From: Hyphomonas sp.
GTDB taxonomy: Bacteria; Pseudomonadota; Alphaproteobacteria; Caulobacterales; Hyphomonadaceae
Reading direction: 5' to 3'
Assembly (NCBI GenBank): GCA_003486945.1
Contig: DNFL01000185.1
Location: 1 to 8,467, forward strand
DNA length: 8,467 nt
Within the stretch, counting starts at the first letter, position 1; every line of letters begins with the position of its first letter. Below, one piece after another: positions 1 to 6,348 of the stretch. The translations under genes were made by a program, and so were the position numbers. The notes beneath the pieces were generated by a model. It did no database searches. It was not told where the DNA came from and saw nothing but the letters and a program-made list of their open reading frames with translations.

Positions 1-1
1 G

Positions 2-382
2 ACCCCCGCCCCGGTTGACGCAGCGGCAGCTTGCCCGACCCCCGAAGTCGTGGCCGAGGCAGCTGCCCCCCTGGCCGCCCCGGGCCAGACCTATGTTCCG
101 CTCAAGGAAGTGCTGATCACGGTCGGCCGGGCCCCTGCCAACCGGTATCTCAAGATGAACCTCTCGGTTGTCACCGACGCCGCCGGCGCGCAGGCCGTCA
201 AGGACGCCGAGCCGATGCTGATCGACGCCTTCAACACCTACCTGCGCGCGTTGGAGCTTGAGGATTTCGAGAATCCCGCCTTTTATTCGAACATGCGTGA
301 ACAACTGGCGCGCCGTTCGGAACTGGTGCTTGGCAACTCGGTCTCGAAGGGCGTGCTGGTCACCGAATTTCTCCTCAGATAG
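2..382 (+). CDS. fliL: FliL, flagellar basal-body/stator-associated protein (5' truncated by window edge)
   Basis: The open frame runs in from the left edge, so the start codon, cytoplasmic tail and membrane segment lie outside the window. What is visible is an Ala/Pro-rich linker of about 30 residues, then the periplasmic FliL domain. It opens with YVPLKEVLITVG and continues through RYLKMNLSVV, a central helix (AEPMLIDAFNTYL) and a C-terminal strand ending TEFLLR. FliL proteins normally end with this strand at the extreme C-terminus, so the 3' end looks complete. Known role: a single-pass inner-membrane protein that forms a ring around the MotAB stator and supports torque generation. It is followed after 9 bases by the DUF6468 gene and then MotE, so the block is a flagellar operon. 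A GTG at position 50 is in frame, but it would remove the membrane anchor and is unlikely to be the true start. Confidence 0.9.
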   Translation, partial: TPAPVDAAAACPTPEVVAEAAAPLAAPGQTYVPLKEVLITVGRAPANRYLKMNLSVVTDAAGAQAVKDAEPMLIDAFNTYLRALELEDFENPAFYSNMREQLARRSELVLGNSVSKGVLVTEFLLR

Positions 383-391
383 GCCCTGCCC

Positions 392-874
392 ATGCCCTTC
401 AGCATCGAGCCAACGGACATCGCCATCTTCCTGGTCTCCTCGGCGGCCTGCATCTACTGTTTCGTACTCAGCAAACGCCTGAAGGCGCTGCAGAACACGC
501 GTGACGGTCTCGGCGCCACGATCACCGCCCTGTCGAACTCCATCTCCCAGATGTCCGCCACCACGCAGGACACCCGCGTGCGCGTCGAATCCATGGCCAC
601 CCGCCTCGCCCATCTGATTTCCGAAGCGGAAAAGACCTGCAAGAAGCTGGAAGAGACCATCGCCTCGGTCGATACCGCCAAGGCGGCCGCCACCGACGAA
701 GTGCAGACCGCGCAGATGGACCTCTATGTCATGATGCGCACCGTGCTGGACCAGTCGAAGGAGCGTATCGCAGAGATGACAAATCTCATGCGCCAGATGC
801 GCACCCTGTCAGACGACGCCGCCACCAGCACGCTCGCGACCACCGGCGCCCCTGCCCGCTCGCGCACCGTCTGA
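392..874 (+). CDS. DUF6468 family flagellar-locus membrane protein
   Basis: A 160-residue protein. One N-terminal hydrophobic segment (about residues 8-27, IAIFLVSSAACIYCFVL) is followed directly by basic residues (SKRLK). The rest is almost entirely helical with heptad-like spacing (about 33-140), ending in a short Ala/Ser/Thr tail. This architecture and the position next to fliL and motE match the DUF6468 proteins of alphaproteobacterial flagellar clusters. The basic residues after the membrane helix suggest that the coiled coil is cytoplasmic. The precise function is unknown to me; a structural or assembly role near the stator or C-ring is an inference from context. The gene starts 9 bases after the fliL stop with only a weak ribosome site (ATAGG overlapping that stop), consistent with translational coupling. 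Family assignment is by recognition of pattern and context, not by a search. Confidence 0.75.
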   Translation: MPFSIEPTDIAIFLVSSAACIYCFVLSKRLKALQNTRDGLGATITALSNSISQMSATTQDTRVRVESMATRLAHLISEAEKTCKKLEETIASVDTAKAAATDEVQTAQMDLYVMMRTVLDQSKERIAEMTNLMRQMRTLSDDAATSTLATTGAPARSRTV

Positions 875-918
875 CGCCGCGACCTTTGCCCTAAGAATTC
901 GTGAACGCGCGAAACCTT

Positions 919-929
919 TTGGTAACCAA
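919..929. repeat. Small dyad TTGGT-A-ACCAA upstream of motE
   Basis: A perfect 5+1+5 inverted repeat lies 56 bases before the motE start, in the 111-base gap after the DUF6468 gene. The gap is less GC-rich than the genes around it and contains TTGAAA at 936-941, but there is no good -10 box at the correct spacing and no sigma-54 GG-N10-GC signature. It could be an operator half of a motE promoter. A dyad this short may also be chance. Confidence 0.2.
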
Positions 930-985
930 CCCGATTGAAATTGCGCTCAGAACCGGACTTCTGATCGAAGAATGCGAACAGTGCC

Positions 986-1600
986 ATGGCCATCGGCAAG
1001 CCCACCACCTCCCACGTCCTCCTGACGCTCGGCGTCCTCTTCACCATCGGGGGCGCCACGCGCTTCCTGCCGAACGATCTCGCCTTCGCCGAGAACAAGG
1101 CCGCACCGGCAACCGACGCGGCCGCTGAAAAGTCCACACCAAAGCCGGCTGAGGCCAGCGCCGCCGGCCCGCAGGAAGTCTGCTTCACCACCGAGTCCGC
1201 CGCCCTCGTCGCCGAAGATCAGTGGTTGTTCGAATCCCAGAAGGAAGAGCTGAAACAGGAACAGCTCGCGCTGAAGGCCTGGGAGAAGGAACTCGAAGCC
1301 CAGACGGCCGAGCTTGAATCGCTGCAGGCAACGCTCGAATCTCGCTGGAAGGAAATTCAGACCGCGTCCGACAATGACATCCGCCACCTCGCCCAGATGT
1401 ATTCGGTGATGAAGCCCGACCAGGCCGCAACCATCTTCAACCAGATGGACCCTGCCTTCGCTGCCGGTTTCCTGCGCCTCATGAATTCCGAACAGGCTGG
1501 CTTGATCCTTGCCAACATGGATTCGAAAAAGGCCTATGTTGTCAGCGTCAAACTCGCCAGCATGAACGCTGACGTGCGCAACGCCCCGAACAACGGCTGA
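986..1600 (+). CDS. motE: MotE-type periplasmic flagellar protein (MgtE_N-like C-terminus)
   Basis: A 204-residue protein. Residues about 10-28 form a hydrophobic N-terminal segment (signal anchor or signal peptide), followed by an Ala/Pro/Lys-rich linker to about 62. A short conserved-looking patch with a single cysteine (QEVCFTTESAAL, Cys66) comes next, then a coiled coil rich in Glu/Lys/Gln (about 78-128). The C-terminal domain resembles the MgtE N-domain (about 133-192, with MYSVMKPDQAATIFNQMDP and LILANMDSKKA). This order is typical of MotE. Known for the family: in Sinorhizobium meliloti MotE is a periplasmic chaperone for the stator-associated protein MotC and dimerises through a disulfide. 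Cys66 could serve the same purpose here (inference). A 111-base gap separates it from the DUF6468 gene, so it may have its own promoter, although I found no convincing one. The ribosome site is weak. Confidence 0.85.
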   Translation: MAIGKPTTSHVLLTLGVLFTIGGATRFLPNDLAFAENKAAPATDAAAEKSTPKPAEASAAGPQEVCFTTESAALVAEDQWLFESQKEELKQEQLALKAWEKELEAQTAELESLQATLESRWKEIQTASDNDIRHLAQMYSVMKPDQAATIFNQMDPAFAAGFLRLMNSEQAGLILANMDSKKAYVVSVKLASMNADVRNAPNNG

Positions 1601-1637
1601 CAAGCTGCGCTTTTCGCTGCGATATCTGCCCCTGCGT

Positions 1638-1656
1638 CGCGCCTTTCTGAGGCGCG
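1638..1656 (+). terminator. GC-rich hairpin after motE, weak terminator candidate
   Basis: CGCGCCT (1638-1644) and AGGCGCG (1650-1656) form a perfect 7-bp stem with a 5-base loop, 38 bases after the motE stop. The downstream sequence is only moderately T-rich (TTAGTTTCT at about 1666-1674) and lacks a proper U-tract. It could weakly separate the flagellar block from the next operon, or be a structured leader of the downstream gene. The surrounding 96-base gap also contains five scattered CTGCG words. Confidence 0.25.
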
Positions 1657-1684
1657 CCATCTGCGTTAGTTTCTGCGCCTGATC

Positions 1685-1690
1685 CGGAGG
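1685..1690 (+). promoter_or_regulatory. Strong Shine-Dalgarno of the DUF2236 oxygenase gene
   Basis: CGGAGG sits 6 bases before the ATG at 1697. It is the strongest ribosome site on the plus strand of this window, and it fixes the start of the gene. Confidence 0.75.
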
Positions 1691-1696
1691 CGGAAC

Positions 1697-2620
1697 ATGG
1701 ACGCACCCAAGACCTATCTCGGCTGGAAGGTGGACTACACCCAGCCCAGCGGCGCGCCCGCCTTTGCCGCGCCGGACTCGGTGTCATGGCAGGTGTTCAA
1801 GAACCCCGTCGCCCTCGCCATCGGCGGCATCTGCGCCGTGCTCTTGGAGTTTGCCGATGCCCGCATCCGCTCCGGCGTCTGGGATCATTCGGTCTTCAAG
1901 ACCGACCCCATCGGCCGCTCGAAGCGCACAGGCACCGCCGCCATGGTCGGCGTCTACGGCCCGCAGCAGGCAGCCCGCCGCGTCATCCAGGGCGTCACCA
2001 ACATGCACGCGGGTGTCAGCGGCCAAACGCCGAAAGGTGAGGCCTACCGCGCGCTCGAACCCGAACTGCTCGACTGGGTCAGCGCCACTGCCGGCTACGG
2101 CTTCCTTGTCGCCTATGACACATTCGTCCGTCCCCTGAGCGACGGCGACAAGCTGCGCTTCTTTGCCGAAGGCGAAACAGTCGCCGGCCTCTACGGCGTG
2201 CAGGAAAAGCTCCGCTCGCTCGAGCATTTCGACGAGATGATGCGCCGTCTCCTGCCCCGGTTCGAGCCGCATCCCATCAACACCGAATTCCTGGACATCA
2301 TGAAATCCGGCCGGGCCGCGCCCGGCGTACCGAAGGGCCTGCAATCCTCGCTCGTCAACGCCGCCGTCAGCATCCTGCCGCCGGAAGTGCGCGAACGCCT
2401 CGGCCTCGGCGCGGACTATGATCTCACCCCCGCCGGTCGCTTCGCGGTCCGCAGCATGGCGCGCATCGCCGAAACCGTGCCTGATACATCCGGCCCGCCC
2501 GCGCAGGCCTGCGAACGCCTCGGCCTGCCGCGCAGCTTCCTCTGGAAAAGCGAGGCCGAGCGCGCCCGCATCCTCGCCGCCGCATCCCGGCCCAACACCC
2601 AACAGGAAGCCTCGGCATGA
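1697..2620 (+). CDS. DUF2236 / MpaB-Lcp-type oxygenase family protein (putative heme enzyme)
   Basis: A 307-residue protein whose first half shows the hallmark order of the DUF2236 family (ER-bound oxygenase MpaB / latex-clearing protein Lcp). There is a hydrophobic helix with LLEFADARI (about 36-57), then DHSVFKTDPIGRSKRTGT (63-80), MHAGVSG (103-109) and a helix containing WVSATAGYGFLVAYD (127-141). In the Lcp rubber oxygenase an Arg-x3-Thr motif and a histidine bind heme b. The corresponding residues here are probably R74/T78 and H104 (inference). The second half carries LPPEVRERLGL near 227-237, as in bacterial members. No signal peptide is visible, so it is probably cytoplasmic or peripheral to the membrane. 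The start is fixed by CGGAGG six bases upstream. The stop overlaps the start of the acyl-CoA dehydrogenase gene by 4 bases (ATGA), so the two are translationally coupled. The substrate is unknown. Confidence 0.85.
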   Translation: MDAPKTYLGWKVDYTQPSGAPAFAAPDSVSWQVFKNPVALAIGGICAVLLEFADARIRSGVWDHSVFKTDPIGRSKRTGTAAMVGVYGPQQAARRVIQGVTNMHAGVSGQTPKGEAYRALEPELLDWVSATAGYGFLVAYDTFVRPLSDGDKLRFFAEGETVAGLYGVQEKLRSLEHFDEMMRRLLPRFEPHPINTEFLDIMKSGRAAPGVPKGLQSSLVNAAVSILPPEVRERLGLGADYDLTPAGRFAVRSMARIAETVPDTSGPPAQACERLGLPRSFLWKSEAERARILAAASRPNTQQEASA

Positions 2621-3825
2621 ACCTCTCCTTCACCCGCGAAGAGGAATCTTTCCGCGACCAGGTTCGCGCCTTCCTCGCCGATAAGCTAACCGCTGACCTG
2701 CGCGCCTACGCAAAGCGCATGACCAGCGTTTACGCGGCCAAACCCATCGCGATGGAGTGGCAGCGGATCCTCGTCGCGCAGGGCTGGGCATGCCCGTCCT
2801 GGCCCGTCGAATACGGCGGCACCGGCTGGAGCACGGCGCAGCGTTACATCTTCGACGTTGAAATGGCCCGCGCCGGCGCTCCTCCGCTGTCGCCCATGGG
2901 CATTGGCATGTGCGGCCCGGCCCTCATCGGCCACGGCTCGAAAGCGCAGAAGGATTACTACCTCCCCCGCATCCTGTCGGGCGAGGATTTCTGGTGCCAG
3001 GGCTATTCCGAACCGCATGCAGGTTCAGACCTCGCCGCCCTTACCATGTCCGCTGTGGACGACGGTGACCATTTCATCTGCAACGGCTCCAAGATCTGGA
3101 CGACCCACGCGCACGAGGCGAACATGATGTTCTGCCTTGTACGGACGGATGCAACCGGCAAGCCGCAACAGGGCATCACCTTCCTCCTTATCGACATGAC
3201 CGCCCCCGGCGTGCGCGTCGACCCGATCCTGATGCTGTCGGGCGAGCATATCCAGAACGCGGTCTTCTTCACCGATGTGCGCGTGCCCAAGGCGAATGTC
3301 GTCGGCAAAGTCAATGAAGGCTGGACGGTCGCGAAATACCTGCTGGAGTTCGAACGTGGCGGTTCCGCCTATGGACCGCGCCTGCTCTCGCGGGTACGCA
3401 GCCTTCGTCAGATCGCAACCGAGGAAGGCCTGCTGGAAGCAGACTTCGCCCGCAAGCTCGCGCAGGCCGAGGCCGAGGCGCAGGCCCTTGAGGCCGCCGA
3501 ACTCCAGCTCATGTCGGAAATCTCCGGGGGCGGAACACCCGGCATCAAGGCCTCGATGATGAAAATCCGCGGCACGGAACTCAGCCAGCACCTCACAGAA
3601 CTCGCGCTCGAACTCGCCGGCGTCTATGCCGCGCCCTTCCAGCCGCACCACACCTCGCCCGGCGGCCCCGTACCCGGTTTCGAAGGCCTGAACACACCGC
3701 GCGTTGGCCCCGAAAGCGCTGTCACGGTCACGCCGAAATATCTCAACGACCGCGCAGGATCGATCTATGCCGGCTCAAACGAAATCCAGCGCGGCATTCT
3801 CTCGAAAGGCCAATTGGGGCTCTAG
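2617..3825 (+). CDS. Acyl-CoA dehydrogenase (FAD flavoprotein)
   Basis: At 402 residues this is the usual length for the family. The N-terminal helical domain begins with SFTREEESFRDQVRAFL. The flavin/substrate-binding middle domain has CQGYSEPHAGSDLAAL (127-142) and NGSKIWTTHA (156-165). The C-terminal helical domain ends with YAGSNEIQRGI (384-394). The enzyme should oxidise the alpha-beta bond of an acyl-CoA and pass electrons to ETF. The canonical catalytic Glu of the MCAD/SCAD-type YEGT motif is Ala here (A385). A Glu in the helix-G motif FERGG (E246) is positioned like the base of isovaleryl-CoA and long-chain dehydrogenases. Overall style resembles the large subunits of the pimeloyl-CoA / FadE17-like group, but the substrate is not determinable from sequence. 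The start ATG overlaps the previous stop. The gene ends on a TAG shared with the convergent neighbour. Confidence 0.93.
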   Translation: MNLSFTREEESFRDQVRAFLADKLTADLRAYAKRMTSVYAAKPIAMEWQRILVAQGWACPSWPVEYGGTGWSTAQRYIFDVEMARAGAPPLSPMGIGMCGPALIGHGSKAQKDYYLPRILSGEDFWCQGYSEPHAGSDLAALTMSAVDDGDHFICNGSKIWTTHAHEANMMFCLVRTDATGKPQQGITFLLIDMTAPGVRVDPILMLSGEHIQNAVFFTDVRVPKANVVGKVNEGWTVAKYLLEFERGGSAYGPRLLSRVRSLRQIATEEGLLEADFARKLAQAEAEAQALEAAELQLMSEISGGGTPGIKASMMKIRGTELSQHLTELALELAGVYAAPFQPHHTSPGGPVPGFEGLNTPRVGPESAVTVTPKYLNDRAGSIYAGSNEIQRGILSKGQLGL

Positions 3826-5393
3826 AATCCGCCGCCCGTCTTGAACCCGCCGCCGCCGCGCCGGCCACCACCGCCGCTGCGTCCTCCCCCTTTCGGGAAA
3901 GACCGGCTGCCGGAAGAAGACCGCGACGAGCGCTTCGGCGGTCCCGGAAAGATCGGCCCGCTGCCATATCCACCGCCGCGCTTAGTTGTTTCCTCGAAAA
4001 CCTCTTCGAGAATTTCTCCCAGCACGCCGCCAATCACACCGCCCATGATATCCGGCAAGCCAATCGTCTCCTGCCGCCGGCGGCCGCCGAAATCCGGATG
4101 CGCCTGCGGTTCGCTGCGCCGAACTGCCCGGCTCAACTTGCGCAGCGCGTCGCGTATATCCGTCTGCCCGCGCGCAAGTCCCGACAGCAAGTCGTCAAAC
4201 GCCGCGCGCGAAATGAGCGCATACGGACTATCATAGCGCGCTTCCTTGAACTGCCGGCGCAGGCCTTCCATCACGGCGAGATCATCGCGCAGCACTTTCG
4301 GCCGCCGCATCCGGTCGGATGCCTCCAATTCCAACGCCATCTCTTCCGCGCGCAGGCGCACGAGCGTATCGACGAGCCGGTCATCCTCCATCTCTACGGT
4401 CTCCGCCGCGAGGATGCGCAGGTCCGGAAAGCTCGCCTTGCGCAGCTCTGCAATGAGCAACGCGCGCGCTTCAACTGCCGGTCCTGTCTCCTCGTTCTGC
4501 GCTGCCTCATGCCGCTGCGCCGTCTCGCGGTGGCGCTCCTCCGCCTCCGCAATCGCGCCGTCGCAAGCCGCCACCTCTGCCTTGATCGCGTCCGCCGCAG
4601 ACTTCAGTGCATCAACTCCAGCCGTCGCCATCGCGCGTTCTTCCGCAGCCACCAGCGCCGCCTCAGCCTTGTCTTCAAGACCCGCAACATAGGCCGCATG
4701 TTCCGCGATCCGGTCCGGCAGTTCCGTCAGCCGCTGATAGTTCAGAAACGCCTGATCATACCGGCAGAGCTTCGCCACCCAGCCATCAAGGAAACGCGTG
4801 ATCGTTGGCGCCTTATACTCCGGCGAGCGGAATTTCCGCTTCCACAGATAGCTGAACAGCGGATCCCGCTCATAGGGCGCGCCTTTTTCCTCGCGGTCCG
4901 TGTGCGCCAGGATCAGCTTCTGATGCGCCCGCTGCGTCACAGCCCGCGCTTCCTCAGCCGCCTCCACCAGCGCCGTATAGGCCTCGCTCTGCTTCAGCGC
5001 CGCCTCGGTCTCCGCAACCTTCGTTTCATACGCCGCAACGGCGGCATCATACTGCGCCGCAAGTTCCGTACGCTGATGTTCCAGATTTTCGACGGCTTCC
5101 GCTGCTGCCTCCAGCGCCGCGCGCTCGCCTGCAACAAATTCTGCATGGCGCGCTGCCAGCCCGCGCGCCGTCTCACCGGCCCGTCCAAACTCCGCCTTGC
5201 CGGAGGCCTGCAGCACATCCAGCCGGATCGCCGCCAGCGCCCGGTAGGCTTCTGCCTGCTCGCCCTGAATGATGGTGCGCCGCGCCTCGACGCCGTCCGC
5301 CGCAGACAGCGCCGCTGCCAGCGATGTGCGAATGCGCCCCACATGCGTGTCGAGTTCCGCAAGTGCGTCGCGCCCGTTGATCCAGCTCGTCAT
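3822..5393 (-). CDS. Uncharacterised coiled-coil protein with Gly/Ser/Arg-rich C-terminal tail
   Basis: A 523-residue protein that I cannot place in a named family. There is no signal peptide. Residues about 8-165 are Ala/Glu-rich helices with coiled-coil character. A basic-aromatic patch of lower helix propensity, with DPLFSYLWKRKFRSPEYKA and FLDGWVAKLCRYDQAF (177-216), looks like the conserved core. A second coiled coil covers about 222-320 and a charged helical region about 335-425. A hydrophobic Gly-containing helix follows (IGLPDIMGGVIGGVLGEIL, about 444-462). The tail, 472-523, is low-complexity GGG/GRRGGGG/RSSSGSR and strongly basic. It is the last gene of a three-gene operon, starting 4 bases after the DUF6384-type gene with GGTGA as a probable ribosome site overlapping that stop. 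Context suggests a partner of the membrane protein. Its TAG stop overlaps the stop of the convergent dehydrogenase gene. Confidence 0.85.
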   Translation of the reverse strand: MTSWINGRDALAELDTHVGRIRTSLAAALSAADGVEARRTIIQGEQAEAYRALAAIRLDVLQASGKAEFGRAGETARGLAARHAEFVAGERAALEAAAEAVENLEHQRTELAAQYDAAVAAYETKVAETEAALKQSEAYTALVEAAEEARAVTQRAHQKLILAHTDREEKGAPYERDPLFSYLWKRKFRSPEYKAPTITRFLDGWVAKLCRYDQAFLNYQRLTELPDRIAEHAAYVAGLEDKAEAALVAAEERAMATAGVDALKSAADAIKAEVAACDGAIAEAEERHRETAQRHEAAQNEETGPAVEARALLIAELRKASFPDLRILAAETVEMEDDRLVDTLVRLRAEEMALELEASDRMRRPKVLRDDLAVMEGLRRQFKEARYDSPYALISRAAFDDLLSGLARGQTDIRDALRKLSRAVRRSEPQAHPDFGGRRRQETIGLPDIMGGVIGGVLGEILEEVFEETTKRGGGYGSGPIFPGPPKRSSRSSSGSRSFPKGGGRSGGGGRRGGGGFKTGGGF

Positions 5394-5397
5394 GCCG

Positions 5398-6348
5398 TCA
5401 CCATTCGAGGATCGCTCCGCCCGGTGTATCGACCGTGTACTGAGGGGCGAGATACCCTGACCGCTTCTGCCCGATCACGGCCTCCTGGATGATCTGGTCG
5501 TCGCCCTTGTCAGCCGCCACGCGGTTGAACACATCCTCGCTTACCCGCTGGCCCCAGCGCGTCACGCGCGCCGAACGCCGGTCTTCTTCGCTGCTCACGG
5601 GCACCGTCACCAGACGGCCTGCCGGGTCAACCGCTTCAACGATCAGATAGAAATTGCGCGCGCCCGGCACATCATCCGGAATCCGAAACACACCGGAGCG
5701 CGCCTCGCCCGGCCCATACACCACGCGCACCTCATAAATCGCCGCCAGATCACCCTGCAGTTCCGCAAGGCTGTCCCGCGCACCCCGCGCCGCGTTCACA
5801 TCACCCGCCGACACCGCGCGATGACCGTCCGCAAGCAGAGCGTCGGCTTTCAGCGTCGCCCCCTCCTCCAGCGCCAGCGCCAATACTTCGCCATGCAGCC
5901 GCGTCAGCTCGGCCGGCAATGTCTCGGAAAGCTCGACCTGCGCAGCTGCCGCGCGCGCCTTCTCCGGCTGCACCACGCCCACCTGCCAGGCGCCGAACAA
6001 TGCCGCCAGCGACACAACACCAAACGTCACCGGCGCCATCCACCGGCTGCGCGTGATGTAAATCTTCGCAAGGCTCACCCCCAGCGACGGCTTTGGCGGC
6101 ACATAAAGAAACCGCTTCTCCTCCAGCGCCTGCACGCCTTCCTTCAGGATACGGTCGGGCACATCGATGCCCTGCGCGGCATAGATTTCCTTCAGCCGCG
6201 CCAGCAGCGCCGCCTCGCGCGCCCCGGCATCCATCTCTGTCAGGACAAGCTGTTCGCGGTGGCGCAGCGTGTCGACGACATCCATCGCAAGGAGGACATC
6301 GTCGAGCTTGCTCGTATCACGGACAGCCGGGACGGCGGTATCGCTCAC
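5398..6348 (-). CDS. DUF6384-type single-pass membrane protein
   Basis: A 316-residue protein. The N-terminal cytoplasmic part (1-102) contains a conserved-looking stretch DDVLLAMDVVDTLRHREQL (16-34) and a helical region ending VPPKPSLG. There is one transmembrane helix at about 103-126 (WMAPVTFGVVSLAALFGAWQVGVV), preceded by basic residues (ITRSR), which predicts N-in/C-out topology. The extracytoplasmic part (130-316) has a helical segment, then a beta-rich domain (YEVRVVYG, GVFRIP, NFYLIVEAVD) and a C-terminal motif WGQRVSEDVFNRVAADKGDD. The overall pattern matches my recollection of DUF6384 proteins; no function is established for them that I know of. The start is GTG, and its first bases overlap the upstream stop as GTGA (6348-6345). 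The next in-frame Met (residue 22) would cut into the conserved N-terminal stretch, so GTG is preferred. Confidence 0.8.
   Translation of the reverse strand: MSDTAVPAVRDTSKLDDVLLAMDVVDTLRHREQLVLTEMDAGAREAALLARLKEIYAAQGIDVPDRILKEGVQALEEKRFLYVPPKPSLGVSLAKIYITRSRWMAPVTFGVVSLAALFGAWQVGVVQPEKARAAAAQVELSETLPAELTRLHGEVLALALEEGATLKADALLADGHRAVSAGDVNAARGARDSLAELQGDLAAIYEVRVVYGPGEARSGVFRIPDDVPGARNFYLIVEAVDPAGRLVTVPVSSEEDRRSARVTRWGQRVSEDVFNRVAADKGDDQIIQEAVIGQKRSGYLAPQYTVDTPGGAILEW

Noticed and set aside
915..950. Sigma-54 (-24/-12) promoter before motE
   Set aside because: GG and GC elements are present nearby, but not at the required 10-base separation.
947..1660. Minus-strand frame of 237 codons opposite motE
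   Set aside because: The composition is Gly/Arg/Leu-rich shadow sequence, and the plus-strand MotE is recognisable.
1598..2160. 14-base direct match GACAAGCTGCGCTT near 1600 and near 2150
   Set aside because: One copy is inside a coding frame with ordinary codon use. It is isolated and short, and is expected by chance in GC-rich DNA.
1784..2602. Minus-strand frame of 272 codons opposite the DUF2236 gene
   Set aside because: The plus-strand gene has clear family motifs and a strong ribosome site. The minus frame is a GC-skew shadow without a domain.
3841..4236. Plus-strand Pro-rich frame resembling a proline-rich protein
   Set aside because: It is simply the reverse complement of the Gly/Arg-rich tail-coding region of the minus-strand gene.
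4098..5492. Long plus-strand open frame (464 codons) opposite the coiled-coil gene
   Set aside because: The product is Arg/Cys-rich with no recognisable domain. It is the GC-rich antisense shadow of the minus-strand coiled-coil gene, which has plausible heptads and fits an operon.
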